Positions 62,101-64,000 of a stretch of DNA of 64,000 nucleotides are shown here, piece by piece (within the stretch, counting starts at the first letter, position 1; the number at the start of each line of letters is the position of its first letter). Below the pieces are notes generated by a model. The model was not told the origin of the DNA and made no database searches. It saw only the letters and a list, made by a program, of their open reading frames with translations. Source of the DNA: Antedon bifida (Eukaryota > Echinodermata > Crinoidea > Comatulida > Antedonidae); NCBI GenBank assembly GCA_963402885.1, contig OY727094.1:10914501-10978500 (forward strand), in the 5' to 3' direction. The position numbers and the translations under genes were made by a program.

Positions 62101-63703
62101 TGAGTAGAAAATCTACTGTTGAAATCATAAACGTTGTTAAAAAACTCTTTATAATATCTTGCTAAGTTAGAAATATGGAAAAATAGCGTCGAACTGCACA
62201 TTAATGTTATCAAATCTACGTTTCGCGGTACATCTGAGATAGATAAGGTAGGTATCCAAGGCGGAGATTTGTACCGAAGTTTTTGCATTGTGCTCGCCTA
62301 TGTCAGAATTAACCATAATTTATATATAGATAAAAGTATCTCTTCGGAGATCCTGCCTCGTGAATACAAATACTGAAAGATGAGGGCGTATCAATTTGAT
62401 CTCTGTTGCGCGTGCGTAAAATTGAGGACTAGTGCTGTTCCGCTGTACCACGCCGAGAATGTTAGAGTCGCTATCCAATCGAGATTGAACAATACCATGA
62501 AAGCCCCAGTGGTCTAATGTTAGGGCAGTGGCATATCAAGCAGACGGTCCGAGTTCGAGTCTCGGTTGAGGCGACTTTTTCTCATTCTCACAGATGTCCT
62601 CATCTTTATCGTTTCAAATTAATTAATTAAATTTCAGTATATCACCGAGCGGTTTAGAATTAATGTTCTTTGCTTGATTTGTTTATATATATAAAATTAT
62701 CTCTTCGGAGATCCCGCCTCGTGAATAAAAATAATAACCTTATTATTCATAGGATGATACGTGAGGACTAGAGAGGTATGCGGTCACAAGCATTTGATTA
62801 TGTGTATGTTGCAATATATATATATAAAACTAACCTTTTTTAATAATATCCAGTAAGACGCCTACTAATAAAAAATACACAGCTACAAAAGTCTGAAGCA
62901 AAAAAGAAAATATTTCTATTTTATATTATAAATACTGTAGAACAAACAAATTATAACCGTAAAACAATTATTCAGGACTGGGTAAAACTGAAAATGTGTA
63001 TAAAGCAGAAACAACAGTGTGACCTATTGTGGCCGCCGCCATTGGTAGAAAGCACTACCCCAAAACATTTAGAGGATCCAGGGCAAAGACAGGAAAATTA
63101 AATGTTTTAATGTATTTCAATCGGTGAAATAATAATATTGAGTGACAATTTTGTAACAGGTCACACATTATTACCGGTGCATCCAAATAAAATTAAATAA
63201 ATAACAAATACATAAAACGTAATAACAGTAAAAACAATTGAGCTTAAGATAATAATGATTCTTATGCAATGAACATTTAATATAATTTTACATAAATAGC
63301 TTACAAAACTATAACGATTGACGGTTTTGTTTTTCAGGTGATTGTAATGGGCGACAAGGTATAGCGGTGGGTCAGGCATTCGTTCCCAGCCAAGCGTACC
63401 GGTAACAGTTTCAGGGGATTTCCAGAAACCGTACTTACTTTGAACAGTATAACTGTGTATTATAGATCTACTAGATTAGAACATAAAATACTGTACTGGA
63501 CAAATTGAAAATTCATCGCCATTATTTGTATTCATTTTAAATGAGCCGGCCTACTATCTAATAATAAGAGTACTGGGTATATTATTGGCCTTTATAGGTA
63601 CTTATACCAGGGGTTGTTAAATATACCATGCATGTTCTCTCAAATACAAAAATCGTAAAGCTATACTTACTTTATGCCTACTACTAGACGTTATTCCAAC
63701 CAT
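46607..63703 (-). CDS. Gene D: three-Ig-domain receptor with three ITIMs, paralogue of gene A
   Basis: Exons in transcript order: 63703-63671 (start, MVGITSSSRHK), 62892-62835 (signal core TFVAVYFLLVGVLLD), 60676-60335 (V-type Ig), 59647-59348 (Ig2), 58641-58420 (Ig3), 57478-57395 (transmembrane), 57149-56889 (Cys-rich), 56581-56554, 56184-56043, 50759-50681, 49931-49906, 49533-49446, 48730-48693, 48422-48308, 47136-47099, 46729-46607 (stop). Most lengths equal those of gene A. No frame-disrupting lesion was found. Tail motifs are VIYAQV (a fit to the ITIM consensus), IQYADL twice and TPYMEM twice; the YQMM of gene A is CEMM here. The 56043-50759 intron has expanded to over 5 kb by nested transposons. 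An inhibitory receptor role is inferred from the motifs. Confidence 0.83.
48308..48730 (-). CDS. Gene D: first ITIM/YMEM two-exon cassette
   Basis: Linker exon 48730-48693 (38 nt, GTSDSIIKEEKCK) and ITIM exon 48422-48308 (115 nt, IQYADL and TPYMEM). The cassette enters and leaves in phase 1, so it can be repeated or skipped without a frame change. The ITIM exon is almost identical to the second gene D copy. Confidence 0.82.
49230..49420 (-). mobile_element. SINE family 1, reverse copy in gene D intron
   Basis: It occupies the same intron of gene D (between 49446 and 48730) as the 3800-3975 copy does in gene A, with matching sequence (CACAGATTTCCTCATC, TATATCACCGGGTAGTTTAG). The insertion therefore predates the A/D duplication. 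Confidence 0.6.
53488..55102. mobile_element. Non-autonomous DNA transposon with TIRs and TGCA target duplication
   Basis: The left end GGGGCATTCCACAGTATTT (53488) is matched by its reverse complement ending AATGCCCC at 55102. Both sides are flanked by TGCA (53484-53487 and 55103-55106). The insertion splits the LINE reading frame exactly after VLIA; removing it and one TGCA rejoins VLIA to PSASALQHL. The 1615-bp interior has no transposase frame and contains diverged tandem units of about 350-390 bp, each with GTCCCGTCCGTAAC-like words in both orientations. The superfamily is not assigned. Confidence 0.82.
55332..55838. repeat. Inverted repeat at inversion of LINE 3' part
   Basis: The roughly 68-bp sequence at 55332-55398 (from ACAGTACAGGTAATTGTGC to CTCTAAAAGC) recurs as its reverse complement at 55771-55838. 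Between the arms, the minus strand continues the reverse transcriptase C-terminus (KSIKCFLFKTYCNNF, LCFNNALRLLLNKPRSCSAS), so the 3' half of the element is inverted relative to its 5' half. Confidence 0.75.
58860..59105 (-). mobile_element. Penelope-like 3' remnant with hammerhead-like core
   Basis: This lies in the gene D intron between Ig2 and Ig3, which is about 700 bp here but only about 100 bp in gene A. The minus strand at 59005-58979 reads CTGATGA, one A, GGGC-loop-GCCC and GAAA, a good match to the hammerhead core. No protein-coding part is visible. The assignment rests on the ribozyme-like core and on comparison with the element near 25.4 kb. Confidence 0.4.
61245..61325 (+). mobile_element. 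SINE family 1, 3' fragment
   Basis: TTAATTAATTAAAGTTCAGT and TATATCACCGGGCGGTTTAG match the 3' body of the element at 62461-62700; the tRNA-like head is absent. Confidence 0.5.
61329..61365. repeat. GC-rich inverted repeat (CTAGAGGG...CCCTCTAG)
   Basis: CTAGAGGGTGAGC and GCTCCCCCTCTAG flank CGAGCGAAGCG-like sequence, giving a 13-base imperfect stem in otherwise AT-rich sequence, directly after a SINE fragment. It may be a transposon terminus. Confidence 0.35.
62461..62700 (+). mobile_element. tRNA-derived SINE, family 1
   Basis: An A-box-like TGGTCTAATGTTAGGGCAGT and a B box (GAGTTCGAGTCTC, about 62551-62563) are followed by a body containing CACAGATGTCCTCATCTTTA, a TTAATTAATTAA stretch and TATATCACCGAGCGGTTTAG. 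It lies in the first large intron of gene D. Reverse copies occur at 3975-3800 and 49420-49230. Confidence 0.7.
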
Positions 63704-63705
63704 AC

Positions 63706-63990
63706 TTTCTCAATGTTATTTTTTAACGATTCACTGGAAGCGGTAGGATACAGCAGACTGTTCATCGTAATACCAAAGAGCAGTGTATCAAAGTTCAGTT
63801 GAGTGTAGACCTATGTAAATATAAATTCTTTGATGTAAACAATCATACATGGTTGATTTTTATTGGTTTACTATAAGTCGGTCAGTCAGTCATACCCGCC
63901 TTTTATGGTTTAAATTTTCACATTTGAGAATACGGTGAAAGCGAGCAATTTGAATAAACTTAAAACCTATAATCGCTATTATAATATGCC
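63706..63990 (-). promoter_or_regulatory. Gene D 5' flank, conserved with gene A 5' flank
   Basis: Similar to 13473-13800, with a shared ACCAATAAAAA on the coding strand (near 63857-63867) and the block ending in AATCGCTATTATA. Conservation outside exons shows that promoter and gene were duplicated together. Confidence 0.5.
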
Positions 63991-64000
63991 TATTGATGTA

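Noticed and set aside
62505-62575. Possible tRNA gene
   Set aside because: tRNA-like promoter boxes but no coherent cloverleaf; the same body occurs in other SINE copies.

Overview
This is an AT-rich, intron-rich animal genome window. Canonical GT-AG introns, tRNA-derived SINEs, non-LTR retrotransposons, a Penelope-like element and recurrent TAGGCCTA words suggest an invertebrate deuterostome, probably an echinoderm. That placement is inference only. No rRNA, CRISPR, bacterial-type operon or intact tRNA gene was seen. Gene models below were built by hand from splice sites, reading phase and comparison between paralogues inside the window.

The window is a cluster of immunoglobulin-superfamily receptor genes. 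Gene A (minus, 13472-1389) and gene D (minus, 63703-46607) are paralogues that share promoter, signal peptide, three Ig domains, transmembrane exon, a cysteine-rich exon and a long cytoplasmic tail. The tail is assembled from tiny exons and ends in a duplicated two-exon cassette carrying an ITIM (IQYADL) and a PI3K-type YMEM motif. Gene B (plus, about 18.2-22.2 kb) has the same kind of ectodomain but an unrelated transmembrane segment and tail with three QYxxL motifs, so A/D and B look like paired receptors. Gene C (minus, 31873-29862) is a truncated pseudogene of the family.

Between C and D lies gene E (minus, 45773-34505). It encodes up to five Ig domains followed by a complete six-bladed sialidase (NEU/GH33-type) fold spread over eight small exons. 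Most catalytic residues appear to be lost, which suggests a sialic-acid-binding pseudoenzyme. An Ig-pseudosialidase embedded in a cluster of ITIM-bearing Ig receptors is the most unusual system in the window.

Other contents are a frameshifted Bcl-2-like gene just downstream of B (22475-22845), a PC4/SUB1-like coactivator domain (25319-25056), a Penelope-like GIY-YIG fragment (25.4-26.1 kb), a 5'-truncated LINE (26.1-28.85 kb), a LINE endonuclease relic (39.1-39.6 kb) and three SINE families. Inside a gene D intron there is a nested insertion: a rearranged LINE interrupted by a 1.6-kb DNA transposon with exact terminal inverted repeats and a TGCA target duplication.
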